From an uncultured Mycoplasmatota bacterium (GTDB lineage Bacteria; Bacillota_I; Bacilli_A; RF39; UBA660), in NCBI GenBank assembly GCA_947649355.1, contig CANSRG010000011.1, positions 1 to 33,372 of the forward strand: a stretch of 33,372 bases of DNA. The letters run 5' to 3'. Below the pieces are notes generated by a model that worked only from the letters and a program-made list of their open reading frames with translations, was not told the origin of the DNA and did not search any database. Of the stretch, positions 1 through 8,500 are shown piece after piece. The stretch's first letter is position 1. Each line of letters begins with the position of its first letter. The position numbers were made by a program, and so were the translations under genes.

Positions 1-56
1 TATGAAAAAAGTGCATATAACGTTTTCTGTTACACACACTAAAAATTATATAACCG

Positions 57-97
57 AAAAAAGAAAGTTACGAGATTGTAAGAAAACTTTCTTTTTT
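57..97 (+). terminator. Hairpin with T-run upstream of bceR
   Basis: A perfect 13-bp inverted repeat (57-69 against 85-97) with a 15-nt loop ends in six T. It resembles an intrinsic terminator for whatever lies left of the window. Its loop also contains most of the candidate BceR operator, so the element may do more than terminate. The 56 bases before it show nothing I can name. Confidence 0.6.
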
Positions 98-110
98 ATT
101 ATGTTATAAT
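68..110 (+). promoter_or_regulatory. bceR promoter with candidate BceR-type operator
   Basis: Positions 68-81 read TTACG-AGAT-TGTAA, one mismatch from the TNACA-N4-TGTAA consensus known for BceR-like regulators. A perfect -10 TATAAT lies at 105-110. The -35 region (82-87) is poor, and the operator abuts it directly, the arrangement expected when an activator replaces a -35. This suggests autoregulation of bceRS. The box is seen in the sequence; its regulatory use is inference. Confidence 0.5.
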
Positions 111-130
111 AAGGAACAAGTAGGTGAGTT

Positions 131-793
131 ATGAAAAAAATTATGATTTTAGAAGATGATAGAACAATTGTAGAAGAATTAAAAGAAATATTACAAAATT
201 CTGGATATCAAGTTTGTCTTTTAAAAGATTTTGAAAATATAGAACAACAAATAGAAGAAACTATTCCAGATTTAATATTATTAGATATAAATCTTCCTTA
301 TCAAAATGGAAATTACATTTTACAAAATTTAAGAAAAAAATCAAATGTTCCCATCATTATGGTAACTAGTAAAAATAGTGAAGCAGATGAAGTTTTATCC
401 ATGTCCTACGGAGCAGATGATTATATTACAAAACCATATAACCCAAATATCTTACTATTAAGAATTGGAGCTGTTTTAAAAAGATTTGAAAAAGGTAGTG
501 AAGTAAAAACATACAAAGGAATTGAAGTAAACATGCAAAAGGGGATTTTAAAAAAAGCCGAAGAAGAAATTATTTTAACAAAAAATGAAATGATTATTTT
601 TAATTACTTATTGAATCACCAAAAAGAAATAGTGACAAGAGATGAGTTAATGACAACACTTTGGAATAATGAAGAATATATAAATGACAATGCTCTTTCA
701 GTAAATATTAGTCGCCTGCGAGCAAAATTAAAAAGTATTGGTTGTGAAAATGCAATTGATACAAGAAAAAAAATTGGGTATTTGTTAAAATGA
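131..793 (+). CDS. bceR: BceR-type response regulator (OmpR family)
   Basis: This is a cytoplasmic DNA-binding response regulator that is phosphorylated by the adjacent intramembrane-sensing kinase. The N-terminal receiver domain (about residues 1-115) has the acidic pair in LEDD (9-10), phospho-acceptor Asp52 in LLDINLP, Thr79 and Lys101 in TKPYNP. The C-terminal winged helix (about 125-220) has the OmpR/PhoB pattern, including NALSVNISRLRAKL. At 220 aa it is of normal length. The stop overlaps the start of the kinase gene (ATGA), so the two are translationally coupled. The following ABC transporter and the TNACA-like box upstream place it in the BceR group, which activates transporter genes in response to cell-wall-active peptides such as bacitracin. 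The exact inducer cannot be read from sequence. Confidence 0.92.
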   Translation: MKKIMILEDDRTIVEELKEILQNSGYQVCLLKDFENIEQQIEETIPDLILLDINLPYQNGNYILQNLRKKSNVPIIMVTSKNSEADEVLSMSYGADDYITKPYNPNILLLRIGAVLKRFEKGSEVKTYKGIEVNMQKGILKKAEEEIILTKNEMIIFNYLLNHQKEIVTRDELMTTLWNNEEYINDNALSVNISRLRAKLKSIGCENAIDTRKKIGYLLK

Positions 794-1812
794 AAATAAA
801 AGATTTTTTAAAAGATAAACTATATATTCTTTTAGGAATAATTTTACTGTACTTCGCACTATTTCTAATTTGGAGGGCATACAAAATAAATATAGAAGTT
901 TGCTTATTTAGTTATTTTCTTTGTACCATGTTTTTAAGTTGTATATTTTTAATTGAATATTTCCGAAAAAAGAAATTTTATGAAACCTTAGAAAATCATG
1001 TAAAAGCTCTAGAAAAAGCTTATTATGTTTTAGAAACCTTAGAGCCACCTTCCTTTTTAGAAGGAAAAATCGTTTATGATGCGTTGTATATGATTAACAA
1101 ATCTATGTGTGAAGAAGTAAAAAAATTATATCTACAAACCAAAGATTTTAAAAATTTTATAGAAATGTGGATACATGAAGTAAAAATTCCAATTACATCC
1201 TTAAACCTTATAAATCATAATCAAAAAAATCAAAAAGTACTAGAACAAATAAGTAAAATTGAAGATTATGTAGAACAAATACTTTTCTATGTAAGATGTG
1301 AAAATGCAGAAGTAGATTATCTTATCAATAAAGTTTCTTTAAAAAAAGTAATTGGAGAAGTGGCGCTAAAAAATAAAGAAGAATTATTAGCGAGTAAAAT
1401 CGATTTTTATGTGAAAAACGCTAATGAAATCGTATATACAGATTCCAAATGGTTAAGTTTTATAATAAACCAAATTATAAATAATAGTATAAAATATCGA
1501 GAAAAAAATAGAAAATCATATATAAAAATAGATATTGAAAAACAAGAAAAAAAGATAAAATTGATAATAGAAGACAATGGTATAGGGATAAAAGAGTCGG
1601 ATTTAAAAAAAGTATTTGAAAAAACATTTACAGGAACAAATGGTAGAAACTATGCAAATTCTACTGGCATGGGACTTTTTATCGCCAAAAATTTATGTGA
1701 AAAATTAGGGCATCAGATAGAAATCGAATCCACAGAAAAAAAATACACGAAAGTCATAATTACATTTTTTAAAAATTCTTATTATGAAGTAACGAATCTT
1801 ACAAAAAAGTAA
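790..1812 (+). CDS. bceS: BceS-type intramembrane-sensing histidine kinase
   Basis: A 340-aa sensor kinase. Two transmembrane helices (about residues 11-31 and 37-57) are joined by a loop of only a few residues, so there is no extracellular sensor domain. This is the hallmark of intramembrane-sensing kinases, which read the state of their partner transporter. The catalytic part has His129 in the motif WIHEVKIPITS, an N box around INQIINNSIKYRE, the G1 motif DNGIGI and the G2 motif TGMGLFIAKNL. It overlaps bceR by four bases and sits directly before the BceAB genes, matching the usual Bce module in which BceB and BceS form a sensory complex. Function within the family is well supported; the peptide it detects is unknown. 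Confidence 0.9.
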   Translation: MKIKDFLKDKLYILLGIILLYFALFLIWRAYKINIEVCLFSYFLCTMFLSCIFLIEYFRKKKFYETLENHVKALEKAYYVLETLEPPSFLEGKIVYDALYMINKSMCEEVKKLYLQTKDFKNFIEMWIHEVKIPITSLNLINHNQKNQKVLEQISKIEDYVEQILFYVRCENAEVDYLINKVSLKKVIGEVALKNKEELLASKIDFYVKNANEIVYTDSKWLSFIINQIINNSIKYREKNRKSYIKIDIEKQEKKIKLIIEDNGIGIKESDLKKVFEKTFTGTNGRNYANSTGMGLFIAKNLCEKLGHQIEIESTEKKYTKVIITFFKNSYYEVTNLTKK

Positions 1813-1822
1813 GGTATTGTAA
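1799..1822 (+). promoter_or_regulatory. Candidate BceR binding site upstream of bceA
   Basis: An inverted repeat TCTTACAA / TTGTAAGA (1797-1804 and 1817-1824) straddles the end of bceS. The TTACA and TGTAA half-sites match the BceR consensus, but they are separated by 14 bases instead of 4. A clear -35 is absent. AT-rich -10-like sequence follows at about 1835-1842. The site would give the transporter genes a second, regulated promoter. Confidence 0.4.
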
Positions 1823-1881
1823 GAATAAACAAACGATAAATAAGAAAAAAAGGAATAAAATAATTTGTGAAAGGAGTAAAT

Positions 1882-2649
1882 ATGGAACCTATTTTAAAAA
1901 TTGATAAAATTGAAAAATATTATGGAAGTCGTTCTTCATTAACAAAAGCACTTGATAATGTAAGCTTAGAAATTGAAAACCAAGAGTTCGTGGCAATTAT
2001 GGGGGCAAGTGGAAGTGGAAAAACAACCCTCCTAAACTGTATATCTACAATAGATAAAGTAACTAGTGGTCATATAATAATGAATGGGAAAGATATTACA
2101 AAACTAAAAGGAAACGAATTAAATAAATTTAGACGAGATGAACTTGGTTTTATCTTTCAAGATTTTAATTTATTAGACACGCTTACATGTTATGAAAATA
2201 TTGCCCTTGCACTAACAATACAAAATGTGAAATTTAAAGAAATTGATAATCGAGTAAAAGAAATCGCGAAAAAATTAGGAATCTTAGAAATATTAAAAAA
2301 ATATCCTTATCAAATATCTGGAGGTCAAAAACAAAGAGTTGCCTCAGCAAGAGCAGTAATCACAAATCCTAAATTAGTATTAGCAGATGAGCCAACAGGA
2401 GCCCTAGATTCTAAATCAGCAAGACAATTGTTACAAGTATTTGAAGTATTAAATCAGCAATTAAAAACAACAATTCTTTTAATTACGCATGATGCCTTTT
2501 CCGCTTCGTATGCAAATAGAGTAGTTTTTATAAAAGATGGGAAAGTCTTTCATGAAATTTATAAAGGAAGTGATACGAGAAAAGAGTTTTTTGATAAAAT
2601 AATTGATGTCGTAACTTTACTTGGAGGAGATGTTTCGGATGCTTTGTAA
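1882..2649 (+). CDS. bceA: BceA-type ABC transporter ATP-binding protein
   Basis: A 255-aa nucleotide-binding subunit that energises the BceB permease. It shows the Walker A motif GASGSGKTTLL, the Q-loop FQDFNLL, the ABC signature SGGQKQRVASARA, Walker B LVLADEPTGALD and the switch His in ITHD, so all catalytic parts are intact. I chose the ATG at 1882 because AAAGGAG (1870-1876) lies five bases before it. A GTG at 1867 in the same frame would swallow this ribosome-binding site. The end overlaps the start of bceB by 11 bases. In Bce modules the transporter confers resistance to peptides that bind lipid II-cycle intermediates and also signals to the kinase. The closest named homologue (BceA, PsdA, YxdL) cannot be decided by eye. 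Confidence 0.92.
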   Translation: MEPILKIDKIEKYYGSRSSLTKALDNVSLEIENQEFVAIMGASGSGKTTLLNCISTIDKVTSGHIIMNGKDITKLKGNELNKFRRDELGFIFQDFNLLDTLTCYENIALALTIQNVKFKEIDNRVKEIAKKLGILEILKKYPYQISGGQKQRVASARAVITNPKLVLADEPTGALDSKSARQLLQVFEVLNQQLKTTILLITHDAFSASYANRVVFIKDGKVFHEIYKGSDTRKEFFDKIIDVVTLLGGDVSDAL

Positions 2650-4687
2650 ATTATCCATAAAAAATATTGGAAAAAGTTTCAAAGATTATGCAATCTACTT
2701 CTTCACTCTAATTTTAGGAGTATCAATATTTTATGTTTTTAATGCCATAGAAAGTCAAACCATCATGATGAATGTGACAGCATCAAAAAAAAATATCATT
2801 GATTTAATGACAAATATGTTAAGTGGAGTAAGTGTTTTTGTTTCTTGTATTTTAGGTTTTTTAATCATTTATGCTAGTCGTTTTTTAATAAAAAGAAGAA
2901 ACAAAGAATTTGGAATTTATTTAACCCTTGGTATGAGTAAACAAAAAATGTCTTTTCTTTTATTTTTTGAAACATTTTTAATAGGAATTATTTCTTTAGT
3001 TATAGGACTTGGCGTGGGTATTTTTTTATCTCAATGGATGAGTATATTAGTAGTCAATTTATTTGAAGCAGATATGAGTTCGTTTCATTTTATTTTTTCA
3101 AAAAGTGCTTGCCTAAAAACAATCATTTACTTTGGAATAATTTATCTTATTGTAATGATTTTTAATACAGTCATGATTGGAAAATATAAACTAATTGACT
3201 TGTTAAATGCTAGAAAAAAATCAGAAAAAATAATGGTAAAAAATTCTTTCATATGTTTGTTAGTCTTTGTAATAAGTATAAGTCTTTTAGGATATGCTTA
3301 TTATATGGTAACTTTAGGAGTAGAAAAAACACTTGATACAGCAGAGAAAATATTTATTCCTATTTTACTTGGAATAATTAGTACTTATGGAATATTTTGG
3401 TCTATATCAGGATTTTTATTAAAAATACTTAGTAAAGCAAAAAGAATATATTACAAAGGATTAAATTGTTTTACGATTCGTCAAATAAGTAGTAAAATTA
3501 ACACGACTGTTTTTTCTATGAGTATAATATGTATCATGCTTTTTGTAACTATCTGTGTTCTATCAAGCTCTTTATCTATAAAAAATAGTATGACAGAAAA
3601 TTTAAAAACTCTAACACCAGTAGATATAGAATTGATAAAAGCAAGAAACCTAACCGAAGAAAGAACAAAAAAACATTATAGATATACGTTTGCTATGATA
3701 GAAGATTCTACATTATCTTTAGAAGAAACTTTAGAAAAATTTGAAATAAATTTAGAAGAAAATTTTAAAGATATCGTGATATATTCTATTTATAGAACAA
3801 ATGAAGTGACCCTAAAAAATACTTTAGGAGAGTATTATAAAGAAGCAAAAGAAAAATATTTACAAATGAATTATGACACGAAAGAAGACATAATAACGAT
3901 TAGTGATTACAATAAAATTGCCAATTTATTTCACTTAGAACCCTTATCATTAAAAGAAAATGAATATATCCTAATCGCGGATTTTGACTCTTTTATACCT
4001 CTTAGAGAAGAAGGGTTAAAAAGAAATACGAACATAACAATAAATGACAAAGTCTATACTCCAAAATATCAAAAATGCATCAATGGTTTTATTTCAATTT
4101 CTAGTAATCATATAAATTCAGGAGTTTTCATAGTTCCAGATAATGCAGTAGATAGTTCTTTATTAGAAACAGAAACATTACTAGCAAACTATCAAAAAGA
4201 AAATGTGGAAGAAAAAATCATCGAACTAGAAAATCATCCCTACGTAAACAAAACTAGTTTGGAAGCTGGAACCAAAAAACAAATTTATGAATCAAGTGTA
4301 GGATTAGGAGCTCTAGTGACTTTTATTGGTCTTTATCTAGGAATTATTTTCTTAATATCTAGTGCTGCAATACTTGCATTAAAAGAATTATCAGAAAGCA
4401 CAGACAACAAAGAAAGATTTCAAATGTTAAGAAAATTAGGAACGGAAGAAAAACAAATTCATAAAGCATTATTTAATCAAATAGCTATTTTCTTCTTATT
4501 TCCGCTTCTTTTAGCAATAATTCATTCTGTTTTTGGAATAATATTTAGTAACTACATTTTATCTACTTTTGGTAATGATGGTTTACTACCTTCCATAATT
4601 ATGACATCTATTTTCTTACTAATTATTTATGGCGGCTATTTTCTAATTACTTATTTTTGTAGTAAAAATATCTTAAAGGAGAGATAA
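2639..4687 (+). CDS. bceB: BceB-type ABC transporter permease
   Basis: A 682-aa integral membrane permease of the BceB/FtsX superfamily. It begins with KLSIKNIGKSFKDYAIYFFT, a typical BceB start. It has about ten hydrophobic helices and, between the helix near residues 280-310 and the last helices after about 560, a large hydrophilic extracellular domain of roughly 200 residues, which is the known ligand-contact domain of the family. I chose the ATG at 2639: GGAGGAG (2623-2629) lies nine bases before it, while the upstream TTG at 2621 overlaps this site. The gene follows bceA with overlap and precedes a 38-codon membrane ORF. Expected role: peptide detoxification and flux sensing together with BceS. 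Confidence 0.9.
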   Translation: MLCKLSIKNIGKSFKDYAIYFFTLILGVSIFYVFNAIESQTIMMNVTASKKNIIDLMTNMLSGVSVFVSCILGFLIIYASRFLIKRRNKEFGIYLTLGMSKQKMSFLLFFETFLIGIISLVIGLGVGIFLSQWMSILVVNLFEADMSSFHFIFSKSACLKTIIYFGIIYLIVMIFNTVMIGKYKLIDLLNARKKSEKIMVKNSFICLLVFVISISLLGYAYYMVTLGVEKTLDTAEKIFIPILLGIISTYGIFWSISGFLLKILSKAKRIYYKGLNCFTIRQISSKINTTVFSMSIICIMLFVTICVLSSSLSIKNSMTENLKTLTPVDIELIKARNLTEERTKKHYRYTFAMIEDSTLSLEETLEKFEINLEENFKDIVIYSIYRTNEVTLKNTLGEYYKEAKEKYLQMNYDTKEDIITISDYNKIANLFHLEPLSLKENEYILIADFDSFIPLREEGLKRNTNITINDKVYTPKYQKCINGFISISSNHINSGVFIVPDNAVDSSLLETETLLANYQKENVEEKIIELENHPYVNKTSLEAGTKKQIYESSVGLGALVTFIGLYLGIIFLISSAAILALKELSESTDNKERFQMLRKLGTEEKQIHKALFNQIAIFFLFPLLLAIIHSVFGIIFSNYILSTFGNDGLLPSIIMTSIFLLIIYGGYFLITYFCSKNILKER

Positions 4688-4690
4688 TAA

Positions 4691-4807
4691 ATGATATTAG
4701 ATTTGATAAAAAAAGGAAGTCTTAATATAATATTTTTAATAGGAACAGTACTAATGCTAATCATAACTAAATTATTTTTAAAGAAAATAGAAAAAGAAAT
4801 ACAGTAA
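4691..4807 (+). CDS. Small single-pass membrane protein (38 aa) at end of bce operon
   Basis: A short ORF starting three bases after the bceB stop. AAGGAG (4676-4681) lies nine bases before the ATG, a better ribosome-binding site than many large genes here have. The product has a short amphipathic or basic start (MILDLIKKGSLN), one hydrophobic helix (about residues 12-30) and a charged tail (KKIEKEIQ). The operon terminator follows nine bases after the stop codon, so the ORF is inside the transcript. I recognise no family. By position it could be an accessory subunit or modulator of the BceAB-BceS complex, which is inference only. It could also be a chance ORF, but position and ribosome-binding site argue against that. 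Confidence 0.6.
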   Translation: MILDLIKKGSLNIIFLIGTVLMLIITKLFLKKIEKEIQ

Positions 4808-4815
4808 TAAATCAC

Positions 4816-4846
4816 AAAAATTAGAAACAAATTCTAATTTTTTTTT
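4816..4846 (+). terminator. Terminator of the bce operon
   Basis: An 11-bp stem (AAAAATTAGAA, 4816-4826, against 4832-4842) with a 5-nt loop runs into nine T. It closes the bceRSAB plus small-ORF transcript. Confidence 0.8.
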
Positions 4847-4906
4847 GAAATCAAAAAAAATCTTGCAAAAAGTTTCAAAAAAGTATTTTAAAGTAAAAAA
4901 AGGATA

Positions 4907-4915
4907 TGATATAAT
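4907..4915 (+). promoter_or_regulatory. Extended -10 promoter of the cysteine hydrolase gene
   Basis: TGA-TATAAT forms an extended -10 element 23 bases before the start codon at 4938. The -35 region (TTTAAA, 4887-4892) is weak, which is tolerated with an extended -10. Confidence 0.55.
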
Positions 4916-4937
4916 TGTAGAAGTTAGGAGTATTATC

Positions 4938-5462
4938 ATGAAAAAGGTTTATATTCTTTTAATGCATACAAATACTATGCCTTCAAAAATAATAAAATTT
5001 TTTACAAGATACCAATATACTCATGTAGGAATTGCCCTAGAAAAAAATTGTGAAAATATTTATAGTTTTGGGCGAAAGAAACTTCATTCTTTTTGGACTG
5101 GAGGATTTACCATTGAAAAAAAACATGGCTCGTTTTTTAAATATTTTCATAAAACAATGTGTCAAATTTATGAAATAGATGTAACAAAATTTCAATTTAT
5201 GAGATTACAAAAAATATTAAAACAAATGACTGTTCAAAAAATGCGATACAAATATGATTATTTTGGCTTAATATTGCGTTATTTTAAAATTCCATTTTAT
5301 AGAAAAGATAAATATGTATGTAGTTATTTTGTCGCGGATGTATTAAAACAAGCAAAAATAATTTCTATTCAAAAACCATCTTATTTTATTGTTCCAAAAG
5401 ATTTTACAGAGTTTCCAAATTTAAACAAAATATATGAAGGACAATTCTTAAAATACGAATAA
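4938..5462 (+). CDS. Permuted papain-like (NlpC/P60 superfamily) cysteine hydrolase
   Basis: A 174-aa protein without a signal peptide or an obvious transmembrane helix. It carries YTHVGIAL (His29) near the N-terminus and YVCSYFVADVL (Cys128) near the C-terminus. This His-before-Cys order is that of circularly permuted papain-fold amidases such as the YiiX/YaeF type (peptidase family C92). The ATG at 4938 has TAGGAG seven bases before it; an in-frame start at 4845 would lie inside the upstream terminator, so I reject it. The gene has its own promoter and stands between the bce operon and the giant surface protein. Members of this superfamily cleave amide or ester bonds in peptidoglycan, lipids or proteins; the substrate here is unknown. 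The family is assigned from two short motifs only. Confidence 0.6.
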   Translation: MKKVYILLMHTNTMPSKIIKFFTRYQYTHVGIALEKNCENIYSFGRKKLHSFWTGGFTIEKKHGSFFKYFHKTMCQIYEIDVTKFQFMRLQKILKQMTVQKMRYKYDYFGLILRYFKIPFYRKDKYVCSYFVADVLKQAKIISIQKPSYFIVPKDFTEFPNLNKIYEGQFLKYE

Positions 5463-5472
5463 TAAATGGATA

Positions 5473-5500
5473 TTGATTTTTAAAAAAAATATGCTATAAT
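5473..5500 (+). promoter_or_regulatory. Promoter of the 1531-aa surface protein
   Basis: TTGATT (5473-5478), a 16-bp spacer and TGC-TATAAT (5492-5500, extended -10) form a strong sigma-A type promoter. GAAGGGGTG follows as ribosome-binding site before the ATG at 5530. Confidence 0.75.
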
Positions 5501-5529
5501 AAAAAACATTTATATGAAGGGGTGTTTTT

Positions 5530-8500
5530 ATGAAATTAAAACAAATTGAAAAAAGAAATATAATAGAACTGAGTTGTCTAATTGCTTTAATTATAATTTG
5601 TGTTGTATTTCTTTCTGTAAAAAATAGAGTATTTAAAGAATCTTATGCAATAGAAGAACCAAAATTTAAATACTTATCAGATATTGAATACATTAAAAAT
5701 TCATCAAGTGTAGGATGGGGACAGATTACTTTAGATCAAAACTTAGAAACCAAATATAATAATGGATTGATAAGTCTAATTGTGAATGGACAACAAAAAC
5801 TATTTTTAAAAGGAATAAGTGCTCACGCAATTAGTACGTTAATTTATGATATTTCATCTTATAATTATGATTATTTATCTATGTATTATGGGGTAGACGC
5901 ATCAAGAGGAACAAACGGAAATGGAGTTAAGTTTTCAATTTATACTTCAAAAGATGGAGAAAATTGGGATTTACAAACACCAGTATCGCCTCCTGTAAAA
6001 AAAGGAAATAGTGAAGCCGAATTTTTAAATCTTAAATTAAATGGAGCCAAATATATCAAATTGTATTGCCATAATAATGGAAATGCTACTGCAGATCATT
6101 GTGTGTATGCGAATGCAAAACTTTATAAAGAAGGGTATGTAGAAGATAACGCACCATATAATTTTATTAAAACATTAGAAGAGTATGATGAAATTTTAAA
6201 AAAGAATGAAGATACTATTTTACAATCAAATGAATTAGCATTGTTACAAAGAAAATTTGTAAGTGCGTTTGGTTTTGAGTTATTACAAGGAATTGCCCAT
6301 CTAGATGAGGAAAGAAAAAATGCATTAGAGTGGTTAATGACTGATATAGATGCATTAAGATATTACATTACAGGTGGAAAACCTACAGGTTCTTATGTAA
6401 ATTCCTTAAATGTATTTTTCAAATTATATGCAGCTTATAAAAATGATTTAAAAGATACAACTAGAACAGAATATACAGTATTAGGAGATTTATATAAAAG
6501 AATGATGATTTCTTTATCTTTAACACATAGCGCGAATGTATGTTTATGGGTAGGTGGAAATCAATGTTCCGATGCAGTTCCAAGATACGCAGTCTACAAA
6601 AAAATGAGAAAAGATAATATTTTAGTAAATAAAGTATTTGAGACATTAAATATTGAAGAAATGCGTTGGGTAATGAATAACAATATAGACGATGAAGAAA
6701 TTGAGTGGTTAAATCATCATATTAGAAGATACCCAACATCAACTATGCCTTATAATATTGATCCATATCGTTACATAACATATCGATTTGGCTACAACTA
6801 TGGATTAGCACAATATTATGATGAGAATAATTATGATAGTTGGAACGAAAAGTATCATTTATCTCAATATAACATTACATATCAAGCAGGAAAACCAAAG
6901 CTATGGATTGTGTTTGAACAAGGAAGTGTTTGTGGTGGATTATCTAAAACAGGTTCTAATATAAACGGTTCTTTAGGAAATCCATCAGCCGTAATAGGGC
7001 AACCTGGCCACGCTGCATACCTTGAATATTCAGAAACCTCAGATGGAAAAGGAATGTGGTCAATAAAAAACAATATAAGTGGATGGACAGGCTCTGAAAA
7101 AAGTGAACGACTACTTTGTGCGTGGGGTTCAAATAATTGGGATTCTTATTATCAAGTTAGTTATGTGCCATATGCCCAAGAAGCTCTTAATGATTTAGAA
7201 AACTACAACAAAGCATTAGAAACAATGATACTCGCCGATTTATATCCAGACCAACTAGAAAAATTAGAAAGAATCTATGAAAAAGCTTTAGAGTATCAAA
7301 GTATCAATATGGATGCGTGGGTTGGTCTTATTAGAACATATCAAAAAAATACAGCCAAAACGGAAGAAGATTATATAGAATTAGCAAGAAGAATATCAGA
7401 AAGTTTATATGCTTTCCCACTACCAATGTTTGATATTTTAAATCTAATCAATACAAACTTACAAGGAACAAAATACTATGCTACTTATACCAATTATATT
7501 AGAATAGGTTTAGAAAAAGGAAAAGAAGCAAACGCAGAAAATACAAATGTATTACAACCAAGTATTACTAGAACAATGGCGAATTATTTATTAGGAAATA
7601 AAGATTATTCTATTGCATCCTTTTCGTTTGATGGAGAAGATGCTGGAAAAATAAAATTAGGAAGTAAATTTGAAGGAAATGGCGTTAGATGGGATTATAG
7701 TTTAGATAATGGAACTACATGGACTGCCACAAGTGAATCTTTTGTACAATTAACAAAAGAAGAAATTTCTAAAATTACGGAAGAAAATGATATTAAAATT
7801 CACATTGTTGGTGTAAATTATGATCCTGCAAATATTTATACAATTGATATTAAAAAAGCAACAACTCCAACTCATCTTTTTGGAAATGATTTAGAAAATA
7901 GAGTTGTTGGTGTAGACTTAACTTATGAATGGAGAAATAGTGAATCAGATGCTTGGACTAGTTATAAAACAGCTTCTCCAAACAATCTTGGAAATAAAGC
8001 ATTATATGTTCGAATTGGTGCAACACAAACATTCTTACCAAGTGATTCACTAACTTTCCAATTTACAGAAGATAATCAACCAGACACAAGAAAATATATT
8101 CCAGTTTCTCATTTAAGTATTCATGCGGTATCAACAGAAGCCGTAAATAATGGCGGAAGAGCTGCTTACGCAATCGATGGAAATTATAATACGAGATATC
8201 ATAGTGCGTGGAATGGTACAGATACAGAGCGTTATATAGTCATCAAATTAGATCGTCCAGTAATACTATCTGCAGTAGAATTTGTTCCAGCAGGTGGTGG
8301 AAATGGTAAAATTTATGATGGAACAATTTATGGAAGTGCCGATGGAGAAAATTGGGAAGAGTTAGCAAAAGAAACGAATATAAGATATACAAATCAAGCA
8401 AATACAGTGGAAGAAGCTATTGCAAATACAAAAAGTTTTGAAATAGAAGAACCAAAACAAGTACAATATGTAAAAATTGTTGCAAACAGAACAAATGGAA

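Noticed and set aside
2-109. 35-codon ORF at the left edge starting with ATG at position 2
   Set aside because: It has no visible ribosome-binding site and runs through the terminator hairpin and the -10 of bceR.
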